Below the pieces are notes generated by a model, which was given only the letters and a program-made list of their open reading frames with translations, did not search any database and had not been told where the DNA came from. Shown piece by piece: positions 8,442-17,229 of a stretch of 64,000 nucleotides of DNA. Source of the DNA: Streptomyces sp. NBRC 110035 (lineage in GTDB: Bacteria; Actinomycetota; Actinomycetes; Streptomycetales; Streptomycetaceae); the NCBI RefSeq assembly GCF_000829695.1, contig NZ_BBNN01000021.1, forward strand, positions 94,008 through 158,007, in the 5' to 3' direction. Position 1 is the first letter of the stretch, and every line of letters begins with the position of its first letter. The translations under genes and the position numbers were made by a program.

Positions 8442-8468
8442 GGTGACCTCGCCACGGGGCCGGACGGA

Positions 8469-8506
8469 CCGGGATACGAAAGGGACGTGCCCCCTTCGTA
8501 TCCCGG
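8469..8506. promoter_or_regulatory. 38-bp inverted repeat with perfect 12-bp arms CCGGGATACGAA/TTCGTATCCCGG
   Basis: The arms lie at 8469-8480 and 8495-8506 with a 14-bp spacer, between the divergent radical SAM (start 8441) and SDR genes. In the radical SAM mRNA it would form a stable hairpin 28 nt before the start codon. As DNA it has the size and AT-containing half-sites of a dimeric repressor operator. Either role is possible. Confidence 0.6.
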
Positions 8507-8740
8507 CGGACCGGCCCCGTGCCCGCCCGTACGCCCGGCCGGCCGTATCCCGCGGCACGCAGGAGTGGTCCTGCGGCGCGGCGTACCGGGCGCCGGGAGC
8601 CGGGACACCGCCCGCCGACGGGGAACGGCGCGTGTCGCAGCAGGCCGGGCGGACGGGCTCCCGCACTGGCGCGGCGCACCGGGGTGGGGGTGTCCTGGAC
8701 GACGAGGACCAGCAGCGACAAGCGCATGGGAGACCGACTC

Positions 8741-9610
8741 GTGACCACCACCGGATCCGGTTCCACCTACGACCCCCCGGCGGGCCCCGAAGGCGGTGCC
8801 GCCCGTGCCGTCGTTTTCACCTCCGTGCCGGAGGCGGCGCGCGGTCAGGGGCCGCCGCCCCGCACGGACCGGCGCGTCGCCCTCGTCACCGGCGCGTCCT
8901 CGGGCATCGGCGCGGCCACCGCGCGGCGCTTCGCCGCCGAGGGCTGGCAGCTGCTGCTCAGCGGCCAGGACCGGCGACGGCTGGAGCAGACGGCGTCCGG
9001 CACCTCGGCGGTCCTCCTGCCCGCCGACCTCGCCGCACCGGAGGGTGCGAAAACGCTGGCGGAGGCCGCGCTGCGGGAGACCGGACGGATCGACGTGCTG
9101 GTCGCGGGGGCGGGCATCGGCTGGGCCGGACCGTTCCTGACCATGCCGCACACCGACATCGACCGGGTGCTGTTCCTGGATCTCAGCGCGACGCTGCACC
9201 TCGTACGGGAGGTGCTGCCCTCCATGGTGGCGGCCGGCAGCGGCCGGGTGGTGCTCGTCGGCTCGGTGGCCGGCGCCGTGGGCGTACGGGAGGAAGCGGT
9301 GTACTCCGCCGCCAAGGCCGGACTCGCCGCCTTCGCCGAGGCGCTCCGGCAGGAACTGCGCGGGACGGGTGTGGGGGTGACGCTCGTCGTGCCCGGCCCC
9401 GTCGAGACGGGCTTCTTCGCCCGCCGCGGCAGGCCGTACCATCGTTCCCACCCGCGCCCCACCTCGCCCGGCCGGGTCGCGGGCGCGCTCTGGGACGCCG
9501 TCTCCCGGGGCCGCGACGACGCCCACGTCCCCGCCTGGCTCACCCTCCAGCCCCGGGTACGCGCCCTCGCCCCCGGCCTCCACCGCAGACTCCTGAACCG
9601 CTTCGGCTGA
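8741..9610 (+). CDS. Short-chain dehydrogenase/reductase (SDR)
   Basis: This 289-residue classical SDR has a NAD(P)-binding TGASSGIG motif (about residues 50-57), the NAG-equivalent VAGAGIG, a catalytic serine in VLVGSVAG and YSAAK for the Tyr/Lys pair. It carries an unusual 45-residue N-terminal extension before the Rossmann fold (TTTGSGSTYDPPAGPEGG...). GTG 8741 is chosen because GGGAGA precedes it by about 7 nt; ATG 8726 in the same frame is the alternative. The substrate is unknown. It is divergent from the radical SAM-permease pair and shares the intervening palindrome. Confidence 0.8.
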   Translation: MTTTGSGSTYDPPAGPEGGAARAVVFTSVPEAARGQGPPPRTDRRVALVTGASSGIGAATARRFAAEGWQLLLSGQDRRRLEQTASGTSAVLLPADLAAPEGAKTLAEAALRETGRIDVLVAGAGIGWAGPFLTMPHTDIDRVLFLDLSATLHLVREVLPSMVAAGSGRVVLVGSVAGAVGVREEAVYSAAKAGLAAFAEALRQELRGTGVGVTLVVPGPVETGFFARRGRPYHRSHPRPTSPGRVAGALWDAVSRGRDDAHVPAWLTLQPRVRALAPGLHRRLLNRFG

Positions 9611-9831
9611 TCCGTGGTCGCGCGTCACTCCCGTGGAGGTACGCGCCGCCGAGGAATGTGGGGCGACTCTCAGGTGACGCCTTTGTGCGACCCCTACAAG
9701 CGGAAAGCACTCCGAGCAGTCGGAACGGTTGCATTCCGCCATGGTTCTGTCCGGTGCTACCAGGAAAACACCCCCGAGACTGTGAGGAGTCGACGGCTCG
9801 CATTCCCGGGTGGGCTTCGTAAGGTCGCAGC

Positions 9832-11415
9832 ATGACCGTTTTGGATGACGCACCGGGTGAGCCGACCGACGCGCGCGGACGCGTTGCCGAACTGCACGAG
9901 ATCCGTGCCCAGGCACTGACCGGCCCGAGCGAGAAGGCGACCCGGGCGCAGCACGCCAAGGGCAAGCTGACCGCCCGGGAGCGCATCGAACTGCTGCTGG
10001 ACCCGGGCTCCTTCCGCGAGGTCGAGCAGCTGCGCCGGCACCGGGCGACCGGGTTCGGTCTGGAGGAGAAGAAGCCGTACACGGACGGTGTGATCACCGG
10101 CTGGGGCACGGTGGAGGGCCGCACGGTCTTCGTCTACGCCCACGACTTCCGGATCTTCGGCGGCGCGCTGGGCGAGGCCCACGCCACCAAGATCCACAAG
10201 ATCATGGACATGGCCATCGCGGCGGGCGCGCCGCTGGTCTCCCTCAACGACGGTGCGGGCGCCCGGATCCAGGAGGGCGTCTCGGCGCTCGCCGGCTACG
10301 GCGGCATCTTCCAGCGCAACACCAAGGCGTCCGGTGTCATCCCGCAGATCAGCGTGATGCTCGGCCCGTGCGCGGGCGGCGCGGCCTACAGCCCCGCCCT
10401 CACCGACTTCGTGTTCATGGTCCGCGAGACGTCGCAGATGTTCATCACCGGACCGGAGGTCGTCAAGGCGGTCACCGGCGAGGAGATCAGCCAGAACGGC
10501 CTGGGCGGCGCGGACGTGCACGCCGAGACCAGCGGCGTCTGCCACTTCGCCTACGACGACGAGGAGACGTGCATCGCCGAGGTGCGCTACCTCCTCTCGC
10601 TGCTCCCCCAGAACAACCGCGAGAACCCCCCGAGGACCGAGAACGGCGACCCGGCCGAGCGTCGCAGCGAGGTCCTGCTGGACCTGGTCCCGGCCGACGG
10701 CAACCGCCCGTACGACATGACCAAGGTCATCGAGGAGATCGTCGACGACGGCGAGTACCTCGAGGTCCACGAGCGCTGGGCGCGGAACATCGTCTGCGCG
10801 CTGGCCCGGATGGACGGCCAGGTCGTCGGCATCGTCGCCAACCAGCCCCAGGCGCTGGCCGGCGTGCTGGACATCGAGGCGTCCGAGAAGGCCGCCCGCT
10901 TCGTCCAGATGTGCGACGCCTTCAACATCCCGATCCTCACCTTCCTGGACGTCCCCGGCTTCCTCCCGGGCGTCGACCAGGAACACGGCGGCATCATCCG
11001 CCACGGCGCCAAGCTCCTCTACGCCTACTGCAACGCGACGGTCCCCAGGATCTCGCTGATCCTGCGCAAGGCGTACGGCGGCGCCTACATCGTCATGGAC
11101 AGCCAGTCCATCGGCGCCGACCTCACCTACGCCTGGCCCACCAACGAGATCGCCGTCATGGGCGCGGAGGGTGCGGCCAACGTCATCTTCCGCCGCCGGA
11201 TCGCCGACGCCCAGGACCCGGACGCCATGCGGGCGCGCATGGTCAAGGAGTACAAGTCCGAGCTGATGCACCCCTACTACGCGGCCGAACGCGGTCTGGT
11301 CGACGACGTCATCGACCCCGCCGAGACCCGCGAGGTGCTGATCCGCTCCCTGGCGATGCTGCAGACCAAGCACGCCGACCTGCCCTCCCGCAAACACGGC
11401 AACCCGCCGCAGTAG
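9832..11415 (+). CDS. accB: Acyl-CoA carboxylase beta subunit (carboxyltransferase)
   Basis: The 527-residue carboxyltransferase subunit of the actinobacterial acetyl/propionyl-CoA carboxylase transfers carboxyl from biotin (on a separate AccA alpha subunit encoded elsewhere) to acyl-CoA, supplying malonyl- and methylmalonyl-CoA. Both crotonase-like halves are present, including GAGARIQEGVSALAGYG in the first. Residue 420 is Ile (GGAYIVMD); work on the S. coelicolor enzymes identified this position as Ile in AccB (accepts acetyl-CoA) and Asp in PccB, so this copy is AccB-like. ATG 9832 follows AAGG with an 8-nt gap. accE follows 87 nt downstream. Confidence 0.93.
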   Translation: MTVLDDAPGEPTDARGRVAELHEIRAQALTGPSEKATRAQHAKGKLTARERIELLLDPGSFREVEQLRRHRATGFGLEEKKPYTDGVITGWGTVEGRTVFVYAHDFRIFGGALGEAHATKIHKIMDMAIAAGAPLVSLNDGAGARIQEGVSALAGYGGIFQRNTKASGVIPQISVMLGPCAGGAAYSPALTDFVFMVRETSQMFITGPEVVKAVTGEEISQNGLGGADVHAETSGVCHFAYDDEETCIAEVRYLLSLLPQNNRENPPRTENGDPAERRSEVLLDLVPADGNRPYDMTKVIEEIVDDGEYLEVHERWARNIVCALARMDGQVVGIVANQPQALAGVLDIEASEKAARFVQMCDAFNIPILTFLDVPGFLPGVDQEHGGIIRHGAKLLYAYCNATVPRISLILRKAYGGAYIVMDSQSIGADLTYAWPTNEIAVMGAEGAANVIFRRRIADAQDPDAMRARMVKEYKSELMHPYYAAERGLVDDVIDPAETREVLIRSLAMLQTKHADLPSRKHGNPPQ

Positions 11416-11502
11416 ACGGCCGGACCGAGCAACCCGCCCCGGTAACCCGGCGGACCCGCCGCGGCAACCCCGCGGACCTCTCTCCCAGGGAGACTGACAC
11501 CC

Positions 11503-11697
11503 ATGAGCACACCTGACATCCGCGTCGAGAAGGGCCACGCCGGGCCCGAGGAAGTCGCCGCGATCACCGCGATCCTCCTCGCCCGCGCCGCCGCCCGCCC
11601 CGCCCACGACGCCCCGGCCCACCCCGGCCGCGCCAGGGCCGGCTGGCGCCGCCTCGAGCGCGAGCCCGGCTTCCGCGCCCCGCACAGCTGGCGCTGA
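11503..11697 (+). CDS. accE: Acyl-CoA carboxylase epsilon subunit
   Basis: The 64-residue product MSTPDIRVEKGHAGPEEVAA... matches the small epsilon subunit characteristic of actinobacterial acyl-CoA carboxylases. It has the conserved RVEKG.A..EE.AA..A.L helix and a basic, Trp-containing C-terminus (AGWRRLEREPGFRAPHSWR). It stabilises and stimulates the alpha-beta complex. GGGAGA lies about 12 nt upstream of the ATG. It is transcribed with accB and followed by two strong hairpins. Confidence 0.9.
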   Translation: MSTPDIRVEKGHAGPEEVAAITAILLARAAARPAHDAPAHPGRARAGWRRLEREPGFRAPHSWR

Positions 11698-11714
11698 GCC
11701 CACGAGCACGCCCC

Positions 11715-11748
11715 GCAGGGGGCCCACCCGCCCGGGTGGGCCCCCTGC
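11715..11748 (+). terminator. 16-bp GC hairpin terminator after accE
   Basis: The arm GCAGGGGGCCCACCCG (11715-11730) is perfectly complementary to 11733-11748, starting 18 nt after the accE stop. There is no U-tract, as is usual for Streptomyces terminators. Confidence 0.75.
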
Positions 11749-11802
11749 ACGCGTCCGCCCCCCCGGGCGGGGCCGCAGGGCCGCACCACGACACGGAGAA
11801 CG

Positions 11803-11849
11803 ACACGGGAGAGTCCCCCCACCGGACCGGTGGGGGGACTCTCCCGTGT
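11803..11849. terminator. 22-bp perfect hairpin between convergent accE and cvnD
   Basis: Positions 11803-11824 pair without mismatch with 11828-11849 around the 3-nt loop GAC. It lies 29 bp beyond the cvnD stop, so it probably ends transcription from both directions. Confidence 0.75.
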
Positions 11850-11877
11850 TCGCCGGCCGTACGGCCCGGCCGCCTTA

Positions 11878-12459
11878 CTACCGCAGGCGCGCCATGAGGG
11901 CGTGCTCGACCAGGGTGATCAGCGCGCTCTTGGCGTCCGAGCGGTGCCGGGCGTCGGTGGTGATGATCGGGGCGTCGGGCCCGATCTGCAGGGCCTCACG
12001 CACCTCTTCCGGCTGGTAGGGCTGCTGTCCGTCGAAGCCGTTGAGCGCGATGACGAACGGAAGTCCGCTGTTCTCGAAGTAGTCGACGGCCGGGAAGCAG
12101 TCGGCGAGCCTCCGCGTGTCGACGAGCACGATCGCGCCGATCGCGCCGCGCACCAGGTCGTCCCACATGAACCAGAAGCGGTCCTGGCCGGGTGTACCGA
12201 AGAGGTACAGGATCAGGTCCTGGTCCAGGGTGATACGGCCGAAGTCCATGGCCACCGTCGTGGTGGTCTTGTCCCCGGTGTGGGTGAGGTCGTCGATGCC
12301 CGCTGAAGCGGACGTCATCACGGCCTCGGTACGCAGCGGGTTGATCTCCGAGACAGCGCCGACGAACGTGGTCTTGCCCACGCCGAAGCCGCCCGCCACC
12401 ACGATCTTCGCGGAGGTGGTGGAGCGGGAAGGACCGCCGCTAGAGCTTGCGAAGTCCAC
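11878..12459 (-). CDS. cvnD: Conservon small GTPase (first conservon)
   Basis: The 193-residue Ras-like/MglA-type GTPase has a P-loop GGFGVGKTT near residue 23 and switch-II-like LYLFGTPGQDRFWFMWDD. The usual NKxD specificity motif appears as ALNGFD. In S. coelicolor, conservon GTPases work with CvnA-B-C at the membrane in a heterocomplex likened to eukaryotic GPCR signalling. The gene overlaps the end of cvnC by 20 nt, implying translational coupling. Its 3' half is nucleotide-identical to the second cvnD at 17230-17820 over 190 bp, including 22 bp past the stop codon. Confidence 0.93.
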   Translation of the reverse strand: MDFASSSGGPSRSTTSAKIVVAGGFGVGKTTFVGAVSEINPLRTEAVMTSASAGIDDLTHTGDKTTTTVAMDFGRITLDQDLILYLFGTPGQDRFWFMWDDLVRGAIGAIVLVDTRRLADCFPAVDYFENSGLPFVIALNGFDGQQPYQPEEVREALQIGPDAPIITTDARHRSDAKSALITLVEHALMARLR

Positions 12460-13012
12460 TGAGCACCCTTTCGAGCAGTGTCACGTCTGGCTGGCCGCCG
12501 GCGCTCTCGTCGCCGCCGGGCTGATGGATGGCGACCAGTCCTGCCTCCGCCAAGTCGGCGACGAGAATCCTGGCCACACCGAGAGGGATGGTCAGCAGGG
12601 CCGAGATCTCGGCCACCGACTTGATCTCCCGGCAGAGGTGGCAGATCCGCTGATGCTCGGGCAACTGGCCCTGCATCTGGTGCGGCTGCGCGGTGGTGTG
12701 CACCAGCGCCTCGATGGCGAGCTGGTACCGCGGCCTGGTGCGGCCGCCCGTCATGGCGTACGGGCGCACCAGGGGATTGTTCGACGCCCCGGCGGGCGTC
12801 GGCTCGGGGGTGCGGCGCTGCGGCTGCACGGGCTGGATGTGCGGCGCATGCGGCTGCTCGTACGGCGAAGGACCGGGGCCCTGCCGCGCGTACGGATGGC
12901 CGTGGTCCGGCGAAGAGGGGTAGCCGTACCGGTTCCGGGAACCGTCGTCGTGCCCCTGTGCGGGGTCGTACGACCAGTTGCCCGTAGACGATCCGTCTGG
13001 TGGTGTAGCCAC
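12440..13012 (-). CDS. cvnC: Conservon DUF742 protein (first conservon)
   Basis: The 190-residue product has a Pro/Tyr/Gly-rich, probably disordered N-terminal half (to about residue 80). The DUF742 domain follows (VRPYAMTGGRTRPRYQLAIE through ILVADLAEAGLVAIHQP), which has winged-helix character, and the conserved LLERVLSGLRKL ends the protein. GTG 13012 is chosen because GGAGGAGAAAAGT precedes it closely; the longer frame adds only a basic run. Its partner is presumably the downstream GTPase, with which it overlaps by 20 nt. The N-terminus is about 60 residues longer than in the second conservon. Confidence 0.9.
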   Translation of the reverse strand: MATPPDGSSTGNWSYDPAQGHDDGSRNRYGYPSSPDHGHPYARQGPGPSPYEQPHAPHIQPVQPQRRTPEPTPAGASNNPLVRPYAMTGGRTRPRYQLAIEALVHTTAQPHQMQGQLPEHQRICHLCREIKSVAEISALLTIPLGVARILVADLAEAGLVAIHQPGGDESAGGQPDVTLLERVLSGLRKL

Positions 13013-13107
13013 TTTTCTCCTCCTCCGGCTGTGCCTGGCATCCATCACGTGGAAGCCGCGTCCCCAGACCTTACGGCCACGGGACGCGAAACCGCACCGT
13101 CCGTTTG

Positions 13108-13530
13108 TCAGTTGAGCAGGCTCCCCTGGAGCTCCGCGCGAAGGTCCGGGGTCAGGACCGTACCGGCACGGTCGACCAGGAGGGCCATCTCGTAGCCGAT
13201 GAGACCGATGTCCGCATCGGGATGTGCGAGAACGGCGAGTGAGGAACCGTCGGAGATGGACATGAGGAACAGGAACCCCCGCTCCATCTCCACCACCGTC
13301 TGGTTCACGCTGCCGCCCTCGAAGATCCGGGAGGCGCCTGCCGTCAGCGACGTCAGCCCGGAGGCCACGGCCGCGAGCTGGTCCGCGCGGTCGCGGGGAA
13401 ATCCTTCGGACATCGCCAGAAGGAGTCCGTCGGCGGAGACCACCACCGTGTGGGACACCCCCGGGGTGTTGTCCACGAAGTTGGTGATCAACCAGTTCAG
13501 GTTCTGTGCCGCCTGGCTCATCGGGCTCAC
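13108..13530 (-). CDS. cvnB: Conservon Roadblock/LC7 protein (first conservon)
   Basis: The 140-residue Roadblock/LC7-fold protein (SQAAQNLNWLITNFVDNTPGVSHTVVVSADGLLLAMSEG...) is the MglB-like partner expected to modulate the CvnD GTPase. GTG 13530 lies 1 nt after the cvnA stop and 7 nt after AGGAG; ATG 13521 is an in-frame alternative. Sequence is about nine-tenths identical to the second CvnB (18308-18730). Differences include SVNQT versus DVAQT and a few near the C-terminus. Confidence 0.92.
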   Translation of the reverse strand: MSPMSQAAQNLNWLITNFVDNTPGVSHTVVVSADGLLLAMSEGFPRDRADQLAAVASGLTSLTAGASRIFEGGSVNQTVVEMERGFLFLMSISDGSSLAVLAHPDADIGLIGYEMALLVDRAGTVLTPDLRAELQGSLLN

Positions 13531-13531
13531 A

Positions 13532-16500
13532 CTAACGCTCCTGGTTGTAGGTGCTGTCAGGACCACTGCGGTGATTCCCGGTGGCCTGGCCGTTCGTTTC
13601 ACTGCCCGCGTTGCGGCCTCGTTGTACGCCGCGCCGCAGGTTGCTCAGCCTGCCCCGGACGTCCTCCGGGGCGCGGGAGACCTGGGGGCCTCCCTGAGGG
13701 GTGGTTTCGGCGGCGCCCTCGACCAGGTTGGCCTTGGGAACACGCCGCGGCAGCCCGGACGGGGTCACCCCGCCCGCCTTGGGCCTCCGCAACGAGGACG
13801 CCTGCTGCCAGCGCTCGTCGTTCGACGAACGCCAGGAGCTGTCGCCGTCGCCCTGCTGGGCCGGAGCCGAGGTGGCGGCGGGACCCGGAGCCGGGGGCCC
13901 CTGGTGCGCACGCTGCTTGTCACCGGCGCCGCCCGTGGAGGCTCCACGGCGCGGAAGCCCGGCGTCGGTCAGCTCGTGGGAGGCGGAGTCGGCCGGACCC
14001 GGACGGTCGAAGCCTACGCTGTCCTGCGCCGTCGCGTCAGCGGCCGGGGCGGACTCCGCCTGGGGGGACGCCGTGGGGTAGCCGTTCCGGTAGCCGTCCT
14101 GCTGCGGCCAGTCGTCCTGCGGACGCTGCTCACCGAAGGCCGGGAACTCCCCCGGGCCGGTCCGGCCGCCCGTCGTGCGATCGTCCTGGACCGGCTCCGC
14201 GTAGGAGCCGTCCGGGTAACCGCCGTTCGAGGAGAAGGAGTCGTCCCGCGGCAGGTGGGCGCCCGGTGCGTAGTACGACTCGCCGTACGCCTGCTGCTGT
14301 CCCTCGTACTGCGCCTGCTGCCCGTTGCCGTACGCCTGCTGGTCGAAACCGGCCTGCTCCTGCTCCGGGTAACCGGCCGGTGCGCCCTCGAAGGTCTGGG
14401 AGTCGGTGACATCCTGACCGTCGCCGTAGCCCTGCGGGGAGGCGGCGAACTCGTCGGGGCGGGCGGCCTGTTCGGAGCCGTCCGGCTCGCCGGGCGCCCG
14501 CGGGCCGGAGAGTGCGGGCGGCTCGCTCTGCGGATCCAGGGCCGCCCGGCGCTCCTCGCGGGTCAGGGAACGGCCGACCGGGTCCAGGTCGCGGAGGTCG
14601 TCCGGGACCTCGTAGCGGCTGTCGTCGAAGCCGAGCTCCGCCGCCGTGCGCAGCTGCTGCTGTTGCTGCCGGCTGAAGTCCTCGCCCGGGTAGGCGTTCT
14701 GCTCCGGGATGATCTGGGAGACGGTGAACTCGTCGGGGGCGGGCTGCGTCTCGCCACCGCCACCATGGGCGATCGCGTCCGGCAGCATGACCAGCGAGGT
14801 CGTACCGGCCTGCTCGCCCGAGGGGCGCAGCTGGACCCGGATGCCGTGCCGGCCGGACAGCCGGCCGACCACGAACAGACCCATGCGCTGCGAGATCGCG
14901 GCGTCCACGGTCGGCGGGTTGGCCAGCTTGTGGTTGATGTCCGCGAAGTCCTCGGCGGTCAGGCCGATGCCCTTGTCGTGGATCTCGATCATCACGCGGC
15001 CGTCGGGAAGACGGGTCGCGGTGACAAGGACCTTGGTCTGGGGCGAGGAGAACGTGGTCGCGTTTTCAAGGAGCTCGGCCAGCAGGTGCACGAGGTCGGT
15101 CACCGCACGGCCGTGGATCTCGGCCTCGGGGACGCCGGACAACTCGATGCGTTCGTACTGCTCCACCTCGGAGGAGGCGGCGCGCAGCACGTCGACCAGC
15201 GGAACCGGCTGGTCCCAGCGGCGGCCCGGCTCCTCACCGGCGAGGACCAGCAGGTTCTCGCCGTTGCGGCGCATGCGGGTGGCCAGGTGGTCCAGCTTGA
15301 AGAGGTGCTCCAGCTGGTCCGGGTCGGCCTCGTTGTTCTCCAGGCCGGTGATCAGGGTCAGCTGGCCCTCGATCAGCGACTGGTTGCGGCGCGAGAGGTT
15401 GGTGAAGATCGCGTTGATGTTGCCCCGCAGCAGAGCCTGCTCGGAGGCGAGCCGTACGGCCTCGCGGTGGACCTGGTCGAAGGCACGGGCGACCTCGCCG
15501 ATCTCGTCCGTGGAGTTGATCGGGATCGGAGCGACCCGGGTGTCGACCCGGCCGGGGTCGGTACGGGAGAGCTGGTCGACCAGCATCGGCAGCCGCTGCT
15601 CGGCGATGCCGAAGGCGGCGTTGCGCAGCTGGCGCATGGAGCGGCTCATCTGGCGGGCCACCATGCCGGCCAGGACGAACGCGGCGAGCAGGGCGATCAC
15701 GACGGCGCCACCGGTGACGAAGGCGTCGCGCTGCGCGTCACTGGCGATGGCGGCCGAGTCCTCCACCGCGGTGTCGGCGAGGTCCGCCTCGATCTCGCGG
15801 TAGCCGTCGAACTTGAGGGTGTTGACCGCCCAGTAGTTCTCGGCGGTGATGCCGCGGCCGGCCATCTCGGTGCGGGCGGCCGGGTCCGTGGTATTGAGCC
15901 GCGCGACCTCGGTGACCAGCGTGACCGGTTCCTCGGGCGGCGGCACGTAGTCCGGGTCCGAGGCGGAGTTCTCCCTGGCCAGGGCCGCGCCGTCGGCCTC
16001 GATGTCCTTACGGGTCTGCGCCAGGTTGTTGACGTCGGTCTCGGTGCCGCCACCCGTGTACTCCTGGACGGCGATGCCCTCGAGGTAGGCGTAGGACGAG
16101 AGCGCGACGCGCTGGCTGGCGAGCTGGCTGTCGGTGGGACCGGGCTTCACCAGCAGATGCGTACCGATGGACCGCTGCAGCGACACCGCCGCCTTGGACA
16201 GCGAGATCGCGTAGACCGTACGGCCGTAACTGGTGATGTTGCCGGTGCCCAGACCGAGTTCGTTGGCGAACTGCATCAGAGGGTTGGCCACCCGGACGTA
16301 GCCCTCCTCGGTCTCCACCCCCTTGAGCTCGGAGGTGTACGCGGCTTCGCGCAGCTGCGCGAGTCCGGGTTCGGCCTCGCGCAGCAGCTCCAGCCGGCGC
16401 TGCAGGCCGGGCTTGTCCGGCATGGACTGGGCCGCGGCGTCGAAGTCGTCGGCGGCCTGGTCCGTCGCGGCACGCGCCTTGACGACGGTCGGGTCGTCCT

Positions 16501-16855
16501 GGCCCTCGCCCTGCAGCAGTGGAGCCGCGGTGAGGTCACGCTCCAGATAGAGGGCGTCGGCGTACGTGAGGGAGGCCCGCACCAGACGGGCGGTGTTCTC
16601 GGCGTCCTCGGCCTCCTGCCAGGTGTCGATCGAGCCCTTCACCTGGAAGCCGCCCATGACGAGGCCGACCAGCACGGGTATGAGCAGGATCGCGTTCAGC
16701 CTGGTGGCCACCCGCCAGTTGCGGGGGGAGAGGCGGCCGCCGCTCGGGGCGGGCGCGGCCGTCGGTTCCGTGTCGTGCACGGGGGCCGCTGCGCGCGGCG
16801 GCGGGGTGAAGTTGCCCCGGGCCGACGGCTCGGGACTTCGCGGGCTTCGCCTCAC
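13532..16855 (-). CDS. cvnA: Conservon sensor histidine-kinase-like protein (first conservon)
   Basis: The 1107-residue membrane protein has a short cytoplasmic N-terminus and a first membrane helix near 53-72. An extracytoplasmic sensor region of about 300 residues runs to a second helix near 380-398 (VVIALLAAFVLAGMV), followed by a HAMP-like linker and an ATPase domain. The latter has N-box LLAELLENATTF (near 585) and G1 box IHDKGIGL (near 625). There is no canonical kinase H-box; LFKLDHLATRMRRNGENLL is the region occupying that place. The last about 400 residues are Gln/Gly/Pro/Tyr-rich and look disordered. GTG 16855 follows AGAGGTTG at the same spacing as in the second cvnA. Confidence 0.9.
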   Translation of the reverse strand: MRRSPRSPEPSARGNFTPPPRAAAPVHDTEPTAAPAPSGGRLSPRNWRVATRLNAILLIPVLVGLVMGGFQVKGSIDTWQEAEDAENTARLVRASLTYADALYLERDLTAAPLLQGEGQDDPTVVKARAATDQAADDFDAAAQSMPDKPGLQRRLELLREAEPGLAQLREAAYTSELKGVETEEGYVRVANPLMQFANELGLGTGNITSYGRTVYAISLSKAAVSLQRSIGTHLLVKPGPTDSQLASQRVALSSYAYLEGIAVQEYTGGGTETDVNNLAQTRKDIEADGAALARENSASDPDYVPPPEEPVTLVTEVARLNTTDPAARTEMAGRGITAENYWAVNTLKFDGYREIEADLADTAVEDSAAIASDAQRDAFVTGGAVVIALLAAFVLAGMVARQMSRSMRQLRNAAFGIAEQRLPMLVDQLSRTDPGRVDTRVAPIPINSTDEIGEVARAFDQVHREAVRLASEQALLRGNINAIFTNLSRRNQSLIEGQLTLITGLENNEADPDQLEHLFKLDHLATRMRRNGENLLVLAGEEPGRRWDQPVPLVDVLRAASSEVEQYERIELSGVPEAEIHGRAVTDLVHLLAELLENATTFSSPQTKVLVTATRLPDGRVMIEIHDKGIGLTAEDFADINHKLANPPTVDAAISQRMGLFVVGRLSGRHGIRVQLRPSGEQAGTTSLVMLPDAIAHGGGGETQPAPDEFTVSQIIPEQNAYPGEDFSRQQQQQLRTAAELGFDDSRYEVPDDLRDLDPVGRSLTREERRAALDPQSEPPALSGPRAPGEPDGSEQAARPDEFAASPQGYGDGQDVTDSQTFEGAPAGYPEQEQAGFDQQAYGNGQQAQYEGQQQAYGESYYAPGAHLPRDDSFSSNGGYPDGSYAEPVQDDRTTGGRTGPGEFPAFGEQRPQDDWPQQDGYRNGYPTASPQAESAPAADATAQDSVGFDRPGPADSASHELTDAGLPRRGASTGGAGDKQRAHQGPPAPGPAATSAPAQQGDGDSSWRSSNDERWQQASSLRRPKAGGVTPSGLPRRVPKANLVEGAAETTPQGGPQVSRAPEDVRGRLSNLRRGVQRGRNAGSETNGQATGNHRSGPDSTYNQER

Positions 16856-17019
16856 TCGACCAACAACCTCTCAGCGGGTCGGCACCAACGTCGTGCCGCA
16901 GTGTCTCAGAGCCCGGCGGGCCAACGACTGCTGAGTGCGTCTTTGACCAAAGGGCAGTCCAGGCATTCCAGCATGCCGACCAGTTCTCTTCCAAACAACG
17001 GAAGGGAAGGTTCCGGCGT

Positions 17020-17047
17020 GATGTAAACCGCAGATAAAACGGTCAAA
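17020..17047 (-). promoter_or_regulatory. Weak promoter candidate for the first conservon
   Basis: On the minus strand TTTGAC (17042-17047) is followed by a 16-nt spacer and TACATC (17020-17025). The surrounding DNA is unusually AT-rich for this genome. It would give a leader of about 160 nt before cvnA. The -10 match is poor. Confidence 0.3.
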
Positions 17048-17153
17048 AAGAGTGAGCCCCATCAAATGACGGGGCGGTCGTGCGCGCAGCGGTACGGATC
17101 GAACGCGTCGCGTGGCGACCCCGGCCGATTCCTCTCCCGAAACGTTATGAACA

Positions 17154-17191
17154 CCGGGGCCGGCCGTGTCCAAGGACACAGCAGGCCCCGG
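17154..17191. terminator. Hairpin between the two conservons
   Basis: The outer arms CCGGGGCC (17154-17161) and GGCCCCGG (17184-17191) enclose an inner stem TGTCC-AA-GGACA (17167-17178). It lies 39 bp beyond the second cvnD stop, so it probably terminates that operon before the first conservon's promoter region. Confidence 0.55.
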
Positions 17192-17229
17192 CATATCTAC
17201 GGCACCTGCCGTACGGCCCGGCCGCCTTA

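Noticed and set aside
13199..17026. 1275-codon plus-strand frame across the first conservon
   Set aside because: Antisense shadow of cvnA/cvnB. The encoded residues are Arg/Gly/Val-rich with no recognisable domain, whereas the minus strand carries a complete conservon.
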